Positions 1-4,930 of a DNA stretch of 6,111 nt are shown piece by piece (position 1 is the stretch's first letter; each line of letters opens with the position of its first letter). The stretch is from Candidatus Dadabacteria bacterium (GTDB lineage Bacteria > Desulfobacterota_D > UBA1144 > Nemesobacterales > CSP1-2): the NCBI GenBank assembly GCA_022615255.1, contig JAKEHC010000150.1, positions 1 through 6,111 on the forward strand, read 5' to 3'. A program made the translations under genes and the position numbers. Under the pieces are notes generated by a model. The model was not told where the DNA came from. It did no database searches and was given only the letters and a program-made list of their open reading frames with translations.

Positions 1-1464
1 GAAGAACTAAGAAACTGCGTAAGAGACGGGCTTGAGTTCGTTAAATCTCAAGAGGGCGTGCGAGAGGCTGAAATATTCGCATCCTGGAACGATCAGCTAA
101 CGGTAAGAATCAACTACACCTCCGATATTCCATGTAACGGCGTGCATGAGCCAAAAAACATTGCCGGATATGGGATAGGGATATCAGCTGTATTCGATAC
201 GTCTGAGGGGCTTAAGATAGGATTTGGAAGCGATACAGGGGACTTAACGATTGAAGGGATAGAAAGGGCTTTAGAGAATGCTAGGCGGGGCGCTGTGAGC
301 GACCCTGATTTTAAATCCCTTCCACGCCCTTTTCATCAACCGCCCGGGCTTACTTTTTATCATGATAAAAGAATAATTGACTTAGAAGATGAAGAGATGG
401 TTTCGCTTGGATGGAGGGCTTTAAAGGGAGCCCTTCTCGCCTTCAAAGAACTGGGCTATAAAAGAAGCATTATTGTAGGAGGGGACGTAACGATACTAAA
501 AGAGAAGATGGCGATAGCAAGCACCCAAGGCATAGATGACTTTGATGAATCGTCTGCTCTCATGTCCTCCATCACTGCAATGATTGAGGAAAAGGATGCA
601 AAAGGAACCGGATGGTCTACTGCCACGCACCTCGATAAATTCAACCCCGAAGAATCTGGTGAGATGGCGGCGAGGAGCGCTATAAATACTATAGGAGGAA
701 AAAGAATAAAATCAGGAAAATACAATGTAGTTTTTGGACGGCAGGCTGTCGCCACGCTTTTTTCCGAGCTGATTGTTTCATCTCTATCACTCAGCTCTAT
801 AGATTCGGGAAATTCTCCATTTGTCGGAAGATTGGGTGAAAGGGTAGCTTCGGAAAACGTTTTTATCTATGACGATGGGGCGAGGGCAGATGAGATTGGA
901 AGCAAGAAAATCACCTGTGAAGGGCTTCCTACTGGGAGGACGGATTTAATTGATAGGGGAAAGCTGGTCGGGTTCCTTTCCAATCACTACTATGCAAAGA
1001 AATACGAAAGTAATGTCAGAAGGTTTACGCCAAGAAACGGATTTAGATTTGGAGGCGGGGGAAGAAGCTTCCAACGCAGCGCCTCGATATATGCCACCAA
1101 TATTGTAATTGAAGGGGTTAGAGAGGCAACCTCAGAAAAATTAATATCCAAAGTAAAAAACGGAATCTACATAGGAAGGCTCTGGTATCTCTATCCCGTG
1201 CATGGGCTGGCTAGGGCGGATTTTACAGGCACCATAATAGGGGACTCGTATATAATAAGAGATGGGGAATTAGCTGAGCCGCTTAAACCGAATACGGTAA
1301 GAATAAGCGACAATTTTCTAAAGCTGCTTCAAAACATCACTGGGATATCCAAAGAGAAAAACACCACGCTTATCTGGGGCTCGGAGGAGGTAGTGATCGC
1401 CCCAGTGATCGCTGTAAAGGGAATGAATCTGGAAAACGTTGCGGAGTTTGTTGAGGAGTTGTAG
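1..1464 (+). CDS. TldD/PmbA-family protein, TldE (PmbA)-like, 5' end off window
   Basis: The frame is open from base 1 and reads EELRNCVRDGLEFVKSQ into the family pattern EAEIF, so the GTG at 58 is internal and the true start lies just left of the window. 487 residues are visible, slightly longer than the roughly 450 of E. coli PmbA. Visible residues about 23-110 are the N-terminal domain (GYGIGISAVFDTSEGLKIGF, then an ALENARRGA helix). Residues about 239 onward are the C-terminal domain (GKYNVVFGRQAVATLFSEL, later FRFGGGGRS and TGTIIGDSYIIRDGEL). TldD-type members bind zinc through HExxxH. Here the equivalent segment is FGRQAVATLFSEL, so this is the partner type (TldE/PmbA), known from E. 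coli to work with TldD in a cytoplasmic heterodimeric protease that trims unfolded peptides such as microcin B17 precursor. A tldD gene may lie upstream, outside the window; that is inference. Arginine is almost always AGA/AGG (about 25 against 5 CGN). No clear terminator follows. Confidence 0.87.
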   Translation, partial: EELRNCVRDGLEFVKSQEGVREAEIFASWNDQLTVRINYTSDIPCNGVHEPKNIAGYGIGISAVFDTSEGLKIGFGSDTGDLTIEGIERALENARRGAVSDPDFKSLPRPFHQPPGLTFYHDKRIIDLEDEEMVSLGWRALKGALLAFKELGYKRSIIVGGDVTILKEKMAIASTQGIDDFDESSALMSSITAMIEEKDAKGTGWSTATHLDKFNPEESGEMAARSAINTIGGKRIKSGKYNVVFGRQAVATLFSELIVSSLSLSSIDSGNSPFVGRLGERVASENVFIYDDGARADEIGSKKITCEGLPTGRTDLIDRGKLVGFLSNHYYAKKYESNVRRFTPRNGFRFGGGGRSFQRSASIYATNIVIEGVREATSEKLISKVKNGIYIGRLWYLYPVHGLARADFTGTIIGDSYIIRDGELAEPLKPNTVRISDNFLKLLQNITGISKEKNTTLIWGSEEVVIAPVIAVKGMNLENVAEFVEEL

Positions 1465-1532
1465 TTCTATAATATTGCTATGGCTGATCCCTACATCCTC
1501 ACCTTGCTTTACCAAAGGGGAGAATAATATCA

Positions 1533-1544
1533 GACAGGCCTGTC
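1533..1544. repeat. Perfect 12-base palindrome GACAGGCCTGTC
   Basis: GACAGG is followed directly by its reverse complement CCTGTC. A related GTCCGAC string lies at 1566-1572, so this may be the core of a longer, decayed dispersed repeat. Too short to name a family. Confidence 0.4.
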
Positions 1545-1590
1545 CTCGAACGGAATGAAGGAAATGTCCGACCTACCTGACCTTCCAATT

Positions 1591-1616
1591 CCACCAGCAA
1601 GACTGGTGGGCTACCC
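1591..1616 (+). repeat. 26-base hairpin repeat, copy 1 (inverted relative to copy 2)
   Basis: The core CCACCAG-CAAGA-CTGGTGG forms a 7-bp stem with a 5-nt loop, followed by GCTACCC context. The whole 26 bases recur exactly, in reverse complement, at 2692-2717. The loop and the one-sided GGGTAG flank are conserved, so this is a dispersed repeat with a direction and not just a chance hairpin. The two copies bracket the DUF71 gene. No T run follows, so a rho-independent terminator is not supported. Confidence 0.8.
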
Positions 1617-1635
1617 ATGAGGGGGGAATAAAAGC

Positions 1636-1660
1636 ATTCTAATTTTAGGTAATTTAGAAT
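1636..1660. promoter_or_regulatory. AT-rich inverted repeat upstream of the DUF71 gene
   Basis: ATTCTAA (1636-1642) and TTAGAAT (1654-1660) are exact reverse complements, 11 bases apart, 24 bases before the ATG at 1685. The right arm contains TAGAAT, which differs from the -10 consensus TATAAT at one base, but no good -35 is at the right distance. It could be an operator, a promoter part or chance in AT-rich DNA. Confidence 0.22.
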
Positions 1661-1684
1661 AGTATTAATAATGAGAGACTGACA

Positions 1685-2356
1685 ATGCCAGAAAAGGTGC
1701 TTTTTTCATGGAGCGGGGGAAAGGACAGCGCAATGGCGCTTTATGAAATTCAAAAAAATAAAAACTATGAATTATCAGCGTTGCTGACAACAGTAACTGA
1801 GGATTATGATAGGGTCAGTATGCACGGTCTAAGGAGAGTTTTGCTAGAGAGGCAAGCAGATTCCTTAGGGACCCCACTTGAGAAAGTCTTCATTTCAAAG
1901 GGGGCTTCTAACGAAGAATATGAATCCAGAATGAAAGATGCGTTATTGAGGTATAAGAATGCTGGCGTTCAGTCCGTAGTCTTTGGAGACATCTTTTTAC
2001 AGGACCTGAGAACATACAGGGAAGAAAATCTTGCAAAGATAGGTATGAAGGGTGTTTTTCCAATATGGAGGAGAAACACTACCGAGCTTGCTCATACATT
2101 CATAGATTGCGGCTTCAAGGCTGTTACTATTTGTGTTGATTCAAATTTCCTGGACAAAAGGTTTGTTGGGAGGGTGTTTGACAAACAATTTTTATCTGAG
2201 CTTTCACCTACCGTTGACCCTTGTGGAGAGAATGGAGAGTTTCATTCCTTCGTATATGATGGACCGATCTTCCGGGAGAAGATATTATTTAAAACTGGAG
2301 AAATCGTTTTGAGGGATGACCGTTTTTGTTATTGTGATTTGATACCTGTGGATTAA
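1685..2356 (+). CDS. DUF71/COG2102 ATP-pyrophosphatase-family protein (diphthine-ammonia ligase-like, bacterial type)
   Basis: A 223-residue protein of usual family length. SWSGGKDS at residues 8-15 is the PP-loop that binds ATP pyrophosphate in N-type ATP-pyrophosphatases. FGDIFLQDLRTYRE (100-113), FPIW (125-128) and the C-terminal DPCGENGEFHSFVYDGPIF (178-196) are DUF71 landmarks. Archaeal and eukaryotic Dph6 members amidate diphthine on elongation factor 2 and carry an EGGE-type motif. Bacteria lack diphthamide, and the ENGEFH form belongs to bacterial members, for which a role in cobalamin salvage has been proposed from gene context. Nothing nearby here is a B12 gene, so the substrate is open. 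Expected to be cytoplasmic. The start is ATG at 1685, with a weak GAGAG at 1673-1677 seven bases upstream; an earlier ATG at 1671 hits a stop after three codons. It stands alone between repeat-rich spacers, so it is probably monocistronic. Databases often label such genes diphthine-ammonia ligase, which overstates the evidence. Confidence 0.88.
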   Translation: MPEKVLFSWSGGKDSAMALYEIQKNKNYELSALLTTVTEDYDRVSMHGLRRVLLERQADSLGTPLEKVFISKGASNEEYESRMKDALLRYKNAGVQSVVFGDIFLQDLRTYREENLAKIGMKGVFPIWRRNTTELAHTFIDCGFKAVTICVDSNFLDKRFVGRVFDKQFLSELSPTVDPCGENGEFHSFVYDGPIFREKILFKTGEIVLRDDRFCYCDLIPVD

Positions 2357-2379
2357 GTTATCCTTGAAAGCCACGCGTA

Positions 2380-2400
2380 TGTAGCGGTAGGCTTTAGCCT
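2380..2400 (+). repeat. TGTAGSGG-type hairpin repeat, copy 1
   Basis: The leader TGTAGCGGT runs into the stem AGGCT-TT-AGCCT. It has the weakest stem (5 bp) of the four elements that share the TGTAGSGGY leader. Confidence 0.55.
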
Positions 2401-2440
2401 TCCATATTTTTCTTATGGCGACCTGACCTGACTGAAGCCA

Positions 2441-2466
2441 TGTAGGGGCTGAACACCGTTCAGCCC
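2441..2466 (+). repeat. TGTAGSGG-type hairpin repeat, copy 2
   Basis: The leader TGTAGGGGC overlaps a perfect 9-bp stem, GGGCTGAAC (2446-2454) with GTTCAGCCC (2458-2466) and loop ACC. Same leader as copies 1, 3 and 4, different stem. Confidence 0.7.
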
Positions 2467-2477
2467 ACCTTGTATAA

Positions 2478-2508
2478 GGGTAGAAGGAGGGGAGAGGGAT
2501 GGAGGGGG
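2478..2508 (+). other. Purine-rich tract with four G runs
   Basis: G runs of 3, 4, 3 and 5 lie at 2478-2480, 2489-2492, 2496-2498 and 2504-2508. All intervening bases are purines except T at 2481 and 2500. G-quadruplex folding is conceivable, but the first gap is 8 bases, so stability is doubtful. Confidence 0.3.
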
Positions 2509-2515
2509 TGAAAAT

Positions 2516-2539
2516 GGCGACCTGAAGGTCGCCGCTACA
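2516..2539 (-). repeat. TGTAGSGG-type hairpin repeat, copy 3, reversed
   Basis: On the + strand GGCGACC-TGAA-GGTCGCC (7-bp stem, 2516-2533) is followed by GCTACA. Read on the - strand it starts TGTAGCGGC, so it has the same leader as the other copies in the opposite orientation. Confidence 0.7.
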
Positions 2540-2563
2540 TTATAAGGGAGTAAAAATAGGGAG

Positions 2564-2590
2564 GGATTGCTTCGGTTCCCTCGCAATGAC
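2564..2590. repeat. ATTGCTTCG...CGCAATGAC-type dispersed repeat
   Basis: GGATTGCTTCGG is followed by CTCGCAATGAC. ATTGC (2566-2570) pairs with GCAAT (2583-2587). I recognise this as a very common short intergenic repeat in uncultured bacterial genomes, from memory and without a search. Confidence 0.6.
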
Positions 2591-2602
2591 GAAAATACGA
2601 AA

Positions 2603-2630
2603 CGCCGATAGGCGGGGTTTTCCAAACCCC
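2603..2630 (+). repeat. ATAGGC/TTTCCA-type hairpin repeat, copy 1
   Basis: It has a small CGCC-GATA-GGCG hairpin (2603-2614), then GGGGTTT-TCC-AAACCCC (2614-2630), a perfect 7-bp stem with a 3-nt loop. It shares ATAGGC, GG, TTTCCA and CCC in order with the reverse complement of the element at 2774-2800. Confidence 0.6.
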
Positions 2631-2643
2631 CTGCAGAGTTTAA

Positions 2644-2670
2644 TGTAGGGGCAGACCCCCGTGTCTGCCC
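2644..2670 (+). repeat. TGTAGSGG-type hairpin repeat, copy 4
   Basis: The leader TGTAGGGGC overlaps an 8-bp stem, GGGCAGAC (2649-2656) with GTCTGCCC (2663-2670) and a 6-nt loop CCCCGT. Confidence 0.7.
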
Positions 2671-2691
2671 TATCGTTATTATAATAAACCC

Positions 2692-2717
2692 GGGTAGCCC
2701 ACCAGTCTTGCTGGTGG
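2692..2717 (-). repeat. 26-base hairpin repeat, copy 2
   Basis: Exact reverse complement of 1591-1616 across all 26 bases. Its local stem is one pair longer than copy 1, with CCCACCAG (2698-2705) pairing with CTGGTGGG around TCTTG. The identity suggests recent spread or gene conversion between the copies. Confidence 0.8.
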
Positions 2718-2744
2718 GTGTCATGCTATCGCACGCACCTATGC

Positions 2745-2764
2745 ACGGGGTTTTCTAACCCCGT
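2745..2764 (+). repeat. ACGGGGTT hairpin repeat
   Basis: ACGGGGTT-TTCT-AACCCCGT is a perfect 8-bp stem with a 4-nt loop. The core GGGGTTTTC...AACCCC resembles 2614-2630, so it probably belongs to the same loose family. No T run follows, so it is not a typical terminator. Confidence 0.6.
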
Positions 2765-2773
2765 AAGGGCAAT

Positions 2774-2800
2774 GCGGGACTGGAAAGTCCAGCCTATTGG
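2774..2800 (-). repeat. ATAGGC/TTTCCA-type hairpin repeat, copy 2, reversed
   Basis: GGACT-GGAA-AGTCC (2777-2790) is a 5-bp hairpin followed by AGCCTATTGG. Read on the - strand it gives ATAGGC, GG, TTTCCA, CCC in the same order and spacing as 2608-2629. Most differences fall in the stem arms. Confidence 0.5.
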
Positions 2801-2844
2801 ATTGGAAAGGAGGGTGTCATCCCGAAGACCCTGATATATATATT

Positions 2845-2864
2845 TTCTATATTTTGATATAGAA
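2845..2864 (+). promoter_or_regulatory. 8-bp AT inverted repeat over a -10-like site before the peptidase C26 gene
   Basis: TTCTATAT (2845-2852) and ATATAGAA (2857-2864) are exact reverse complements around TTTG. The right arm runs into TAGAAT (2860-2865), one mismatch from TATAAT, 22 bases before the ATG at 2888. The expected -35 region is only AT-rich. This is the best candidate for the gene's promoter or operator, but weak. Confidence 0.28.
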
Positions 2865-2887
2865 TTATTTGAAACTAACGGACAAGA

Positions 2888-3592
2888 ATGAGCATGACCA
2901 AACCAATAATAGGGATTACAACTGATATTAAAGCAGATGCAAAAGAGGAGGAGAGTTTTGTAATAGAAAAGACCTATGCCCGGGCTATAGCCAACGCGGG
3001 GGGCATCCCCATCCTTCTTCCCTCTCTTTCTGAAAACGGGTCTCTTCTTAATGATGTTTTAGAGAAAATTCACGGGCTCCTTCTCCCAGGGAGCAGGGAT
3101 ATGGACCCTAAATTCTATAACGAGGAGCCGCATCCGAAGCTCAAGCCTATGAGAATCGAAAGAACCCAATCAGAGATGATGCTCTTTGAAGGAGCATTGC
3201 GAAGGGATATGCCTGTCCTTGGTATATGCGGCGGAATGCAGCTCATAAATGTTTTTTTTGGAGGCTCACTCTATCAAGACATCCCGTCCCTAATCCCTAA
3301 AGCCCTTACACATGAAAAGGGCTCTGTTCATGAAATACTCGTTGAAGACGGGACGCTTCTCAAGGGCATCACTAAGGAAAAAAACTTCTCTACTAAAAGC
3401 TATCACCATCAATCCGTGAAGGCGTTAGGGAAAAGATTAAGGATTTCAGCAAGGTGTCCCGACGGCGTAGTAGAGGGGATAGAGGCGAGTGATTCCTTCA
3501 TACTCGGCATTCAGTGGCATCCGGAAAGAGAGGAGACGGAGATATCAAAGAGGATCTTTATGGCTTTTATAGATGCGTGCAGGAATAAATAA
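2888..3592 (+). CDS. Peptidase C26 / gamma-glutamyl-gamma-aminobutyrate hydrolase-like class I glutamine amidotransferase
   Basis: 234 residues, close to the usual family size (about 250). It opens PIIGIT (residues 6-11), typical of the family, and has the oxyanion-side loop LLPGSRDMDP (65-74, usually PGGxDxxP). The nucleophile elbow LGICGGMQ has Cys114, and SYHHQS lies at 171-176. GIQWHPE supplies His211 and Glu213, completing the Cys-His-Glu triad. Family members hydrolyse gamma-glutamyl amides, as PuuD does for gamma-glutamyl-GABA in putrescine breakdown. The elbow here is GICGG, not the PuuD-type GICRG, so the true substrate is uncertain. No putrescine genes are nearby. Expected to be soluble and cytoplasmic. 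ATG 2888 is the first in-frame ATG but has only a weak GGA at 2880-2882; ATG 2894 is an alternative. Arginine is 10 AGA/AGG to 2 CGN, like the two upstream genes and unlike those downstream. Confidence 0.88.
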   Translation: MSMTKPIIGITTDIKADAKEEESFVIEKTYARAIANAGGIPILLPSLSENGSLLNDVLEKIHGLLLPGSRDMDPKFYNEEPHPKLKPMRIERTQSEMMLFEGALRRDMPVLGICGGMQLINVFFGGSLYQDIPSLIPKALTHEKGSVHEILVEDGTLLKGITKEKNFSTKSYHHQSVKALGKRLRISARCPDGVVEGIEASDSFILGIQWHPEREETEISKRIFMAFIDACRNK

Positions 3593-3614
3593 GAGCCCCC
3601 CTGATTTAAAGGTT

Positions 3615-4118
3615 ATGAAATCAAATAAAAAAGACATTCTCGAACCTTTGAGAACAGATTTGGTGAATTTGTTTCACATAAAGGAAGTGAGGGGCGTACT
3701 TGATACCTTAAAGGCTAAAGACTCGGAGAATGGCAAAGTCATAGAAGATAATCTATTGCCTATTATTGATTCATGTTCCAAGAAAGCATCTGGTTTCTTG
3801 GCAGTTACAAAGTTAAATTCTGGTGTTAAAAAGGAAGAAAGGCTTCTACATGAGGTGTTGGTTGCACAGGAGCTTCGAGATGACCTTGAACAGGCAGCCC
3901 AGATCATTAGGTCCAGAATGACCCCATACCTTTCATATTCGGAAACTATGGCTCGACGAAAAGCTGACCTTCAAGGCTTTGCTCACGAAGCAGAACAGAA
4001 ATTTATTGATGACTTGATGGATGAGATAGGGAATTACATAGATAATAAGCGAAAGATTTTATCAGACAGAATTGAAAACGAAACAACAACGGCAGAAGAC
4101 TTACAGATACATTTATAA
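3615..4118 (+). CDS. Unrecognised helical protein, probably the 5' part of a gene split by frameshift
   Basis: 167 residues, with no family I recognise and no membrane segment. The composition is charged and almost wholly helical: heptad-like stretches such as ELRDDLEQAAQIIRSRM and FIDDLMDEIGNYIDNKRKILSDRI suggest coiled coil or a helical bundle. The frame stops at TAA 4116, but the -1 frame is open from 4076 and runs cleanly into the next ORF. One extra T in the TTT at 4112-4114 would join them (…LQIHFIKPAAKGAKW…). NKKD at residues 4-7 matches the GTPase G4 consensus, but no G1-G3 motif precedes it, so this may be chance. I chose ATG 3615, which avoids overlap, although its AAAGG (3608-3612) is only 2 bases away. 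ATG 3573 opens the same frame, overlaps the peptidase gene by 20 bases and has no Shine-Dalgarno. Only 22 bases separate it from the upstream stop, so no own promoter is evident. Arginine use shifts to 6 AGR and 4 CGN. Confidence 0.6.
   Translation: MKSNKKDILEPLRTDLVNLFHIKEVRGVLDTLKAKDSENGKVIEDNLLPIIDSCSKKASGFLAVTKLNSGVKKEERLLHEVLVAQELRDDLEQAAQIIRSRMTPYLSYSETMARRKADLQGFAHEAEQKFIDDLMDEIGNYIDNKRKILSDRIENETTTAEDLQIHL
4076..4118 (+). other. Probable frameshift site joining two ORFs
   Basis: The 3615-4118 frame and the 4163-4879 frame are both open between the TGA at 4073-4075 (second frame) and the TAA at 4116-4118 (first frame). The second frame then continues through 4119-4162 with no stop, coding FIKPAAKGAKWIKEKAG, a plausible helix. 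Adding one T to 4112-4114 repairs the reading frame exactly at the premature stop. Homopolymer error, true mutation or -1 slippage would all fit. No classical slippery heptamer is present. Confidence 0.55.
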
Positions 4119-4162
4119 AACCAGCAGCAAAGGGGGCAAAGTGGATCAAAGAAAAGGCTGGT

Positions 4163-4879
4163 ATGACTCAAATGGATAGTTCCTGGGACAAACTCCTAGT
4201 GGAGAGACTTCTTGAAGAAGAATTAGGATCGGAGATACTTAAACGAGATATTAGTAAGATTGTAGAAAAACAGAAACAGGAGTTTGAATCAAGTTGGCAA
4301 AAGAAGATCGCTCAAAACCCTCCTGACGTGGAAACGATAAAATTACTTGCAGGATCTACTGGAAAGCATGGTAATACTGACATTGGAATCCATCTGGAAA
4401 TTTCTACTAACGTATTAACCGGCGGAATTAGTGCCGCCTTAGCTGCAACATTTGGACTAGCCGCTGGATGGCACACCTTGGAATATGCATTGCTAGAAGT
4501 CTTTCCTCCCGCCGCTATTATTGTTGTGCTATTAACTGCTGTAACTTTTGCATTTACGGGAAAATCAGCACGAGAAAGCCGTAAACAACAAATTGAAAAG
4601 GTAATTAAACAATATTATGCCATGTTGATTATTTCTCTTTTCAAACAACCCCTAAAAGAGTTTAATAATCAAACTTTGCCCCAAGTTTTACACCAAAAAA
4701 CTATCGAATGTGTTGATACTGTTTTGGAACACTGGGAAAAACAGATATCGGGTGAGCTAACCGTGGAAGACTACCGCGGTTTGACCAATGTAGTTATACA
4801 ATTCTTAGCTAAATTGGACAAAGCTGCAGAGTTGTTAAAAGAAGTTATAGTTGTCACAAAAAAAGTAGAGATTAAGTGA
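4163..4879 (+). CDS. Unrecognised protein with helical arms around a two-segment membrane hairpin; probable 3' part of split gene
   Basis: 238 residues from ATG 4163. AAAGG at 4153-4157, five bases upstream, could support independent initiation. Residues 1-55 are charged helix (WDKLLVERLLEEELGSEI, IVEKQKQEFESSW). Two hydrophobic segments follow, about 82-108 (VLTGGISAALAATFGLAAG) and 115-133 (PPAAIIVVLLTAVTFAFTG), with a very short turn. Then comes a basic patch, KSARESRKQQIEK, and further helices to the end. Joined to the upstream ORF, the product is about 421 residues: helices, membrane hairpin, helices. This order recalls the stalk-paddle-stalk part of bacterial dynamin-like proteins, but I see no GTPase domain and no diagnostic motif, so the resemblance is architectural only. 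Arginine codons are 1 AGR and 4 CGN. The next gene starts after 51 bases. Confidence 0.62.
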   Translation: MTQMDSSWDKLLVERLLEEELGSEILKRDISKIVEKQKQEFESSWQKKIAQNPPDVETIKLLAGSTGKHGNTDIGIHLEISTNVLTGGISAALAATFGLAAGWHTLEYALLEVFPPAAIIVVLLTAVTFAFTGKSARESRKQQIEKVIKQYYAMLIISLFKQPLKEFNNQTLPQVLHQKTIECVDTVLEHWEKQISGELTVEDYRGLTNVVIQFLAKLDKAAELLKEVIVVTKKVEIK

Positions 4880-4916
4880 AAATTGTCTTGGGGGTAGGCA
4901 TGTTTATTAGAAAAGT

Positions 4917-4922
4917 AGAGGA
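4917..4922 (+). promoter_or_regulatory. Shine-Dalgarno AGAGGA deciding the GTG start at 4931
   Basis: AGAGGA lies 8 bases before GTG 4931. The stop TAG at 4916-4918 closes the frame just upstream and no other usual start codon lies between, which fixes the start. The site falls in the second of two AAAAGTAGAG repeats (4861-4870 and 4911-4920). Confidence 0.65.
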
Positions 4923-4930
4923 TCATTACT

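Larger units (their letters stand above)
1465..1684. other. Intergenic region with palindromic repeats, no gene
   Basis: These 220 bases between the TldE-like gene and the DUF71 gene hold a 12-base perfect palindrome, one copy of a 26-base repeat that recurs inverted at 2692-2717, and an AT-rich inverted repeat near the next gene. I see no open frame with a credible start, no RNA gene and no hairpin followed by a T run. Confidence 0.7.
2357..2887. other. 531-base intergenic region, a mosaic of hairpin repeats
   Basis: This stretch has no credible gene. It contains at least eight distinct palindromic elements end to end, plus a purine-rich tract (about 2478-2508) and an AT-rich segment (2833-2878) before the next gene. 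The elements differ in stem sequence and orientation and fall into at least three loose families, described separately. ATGGCGACCTGA occurs at 2415-2426 and again at 2514-2525. The first occurrence has lost its matching right arm and looks like a decayed copy. The region looks like an accumulation site for short non-autonomous repeats. No repeat-associated transposase is in the window. Confidence 0.8.

Noticed and set aside
456..755. 99-codon - strand ORF
   Set aside because: It lies wholly antisense inside the TldE-like gene, whose frame has clear family motifs.
2413..2724. 103-codon - strand ORF in the intergenic region
   Set aside because: It runs entirely through the hairpin repeats, has low-complexity Pro/Ser-rich translation and matches no family pattern. 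It is a by-product of repeat sequence.
2745..2764. Rho-independent terminator
   Set aside because: The stem is strong but no T run follows on either strand, and it is nearly 390 bases past the upstream stop. Its sequence resembles a nearby repeat.
2380..2800. CRISPR array
   Set aside because: The repeats are short, differ in stem sequence, appear in both orientations and are not evenly spaced. No cas genes are present.
3573..3614. Upstream start ATG 3573 for the first accessory ORF
   Set aside because: It would overlap the peptidase gene by 20 bases, has no Shine-Dalgarno, and the first 14 residues look non-coding. I kept it only as an alternative.
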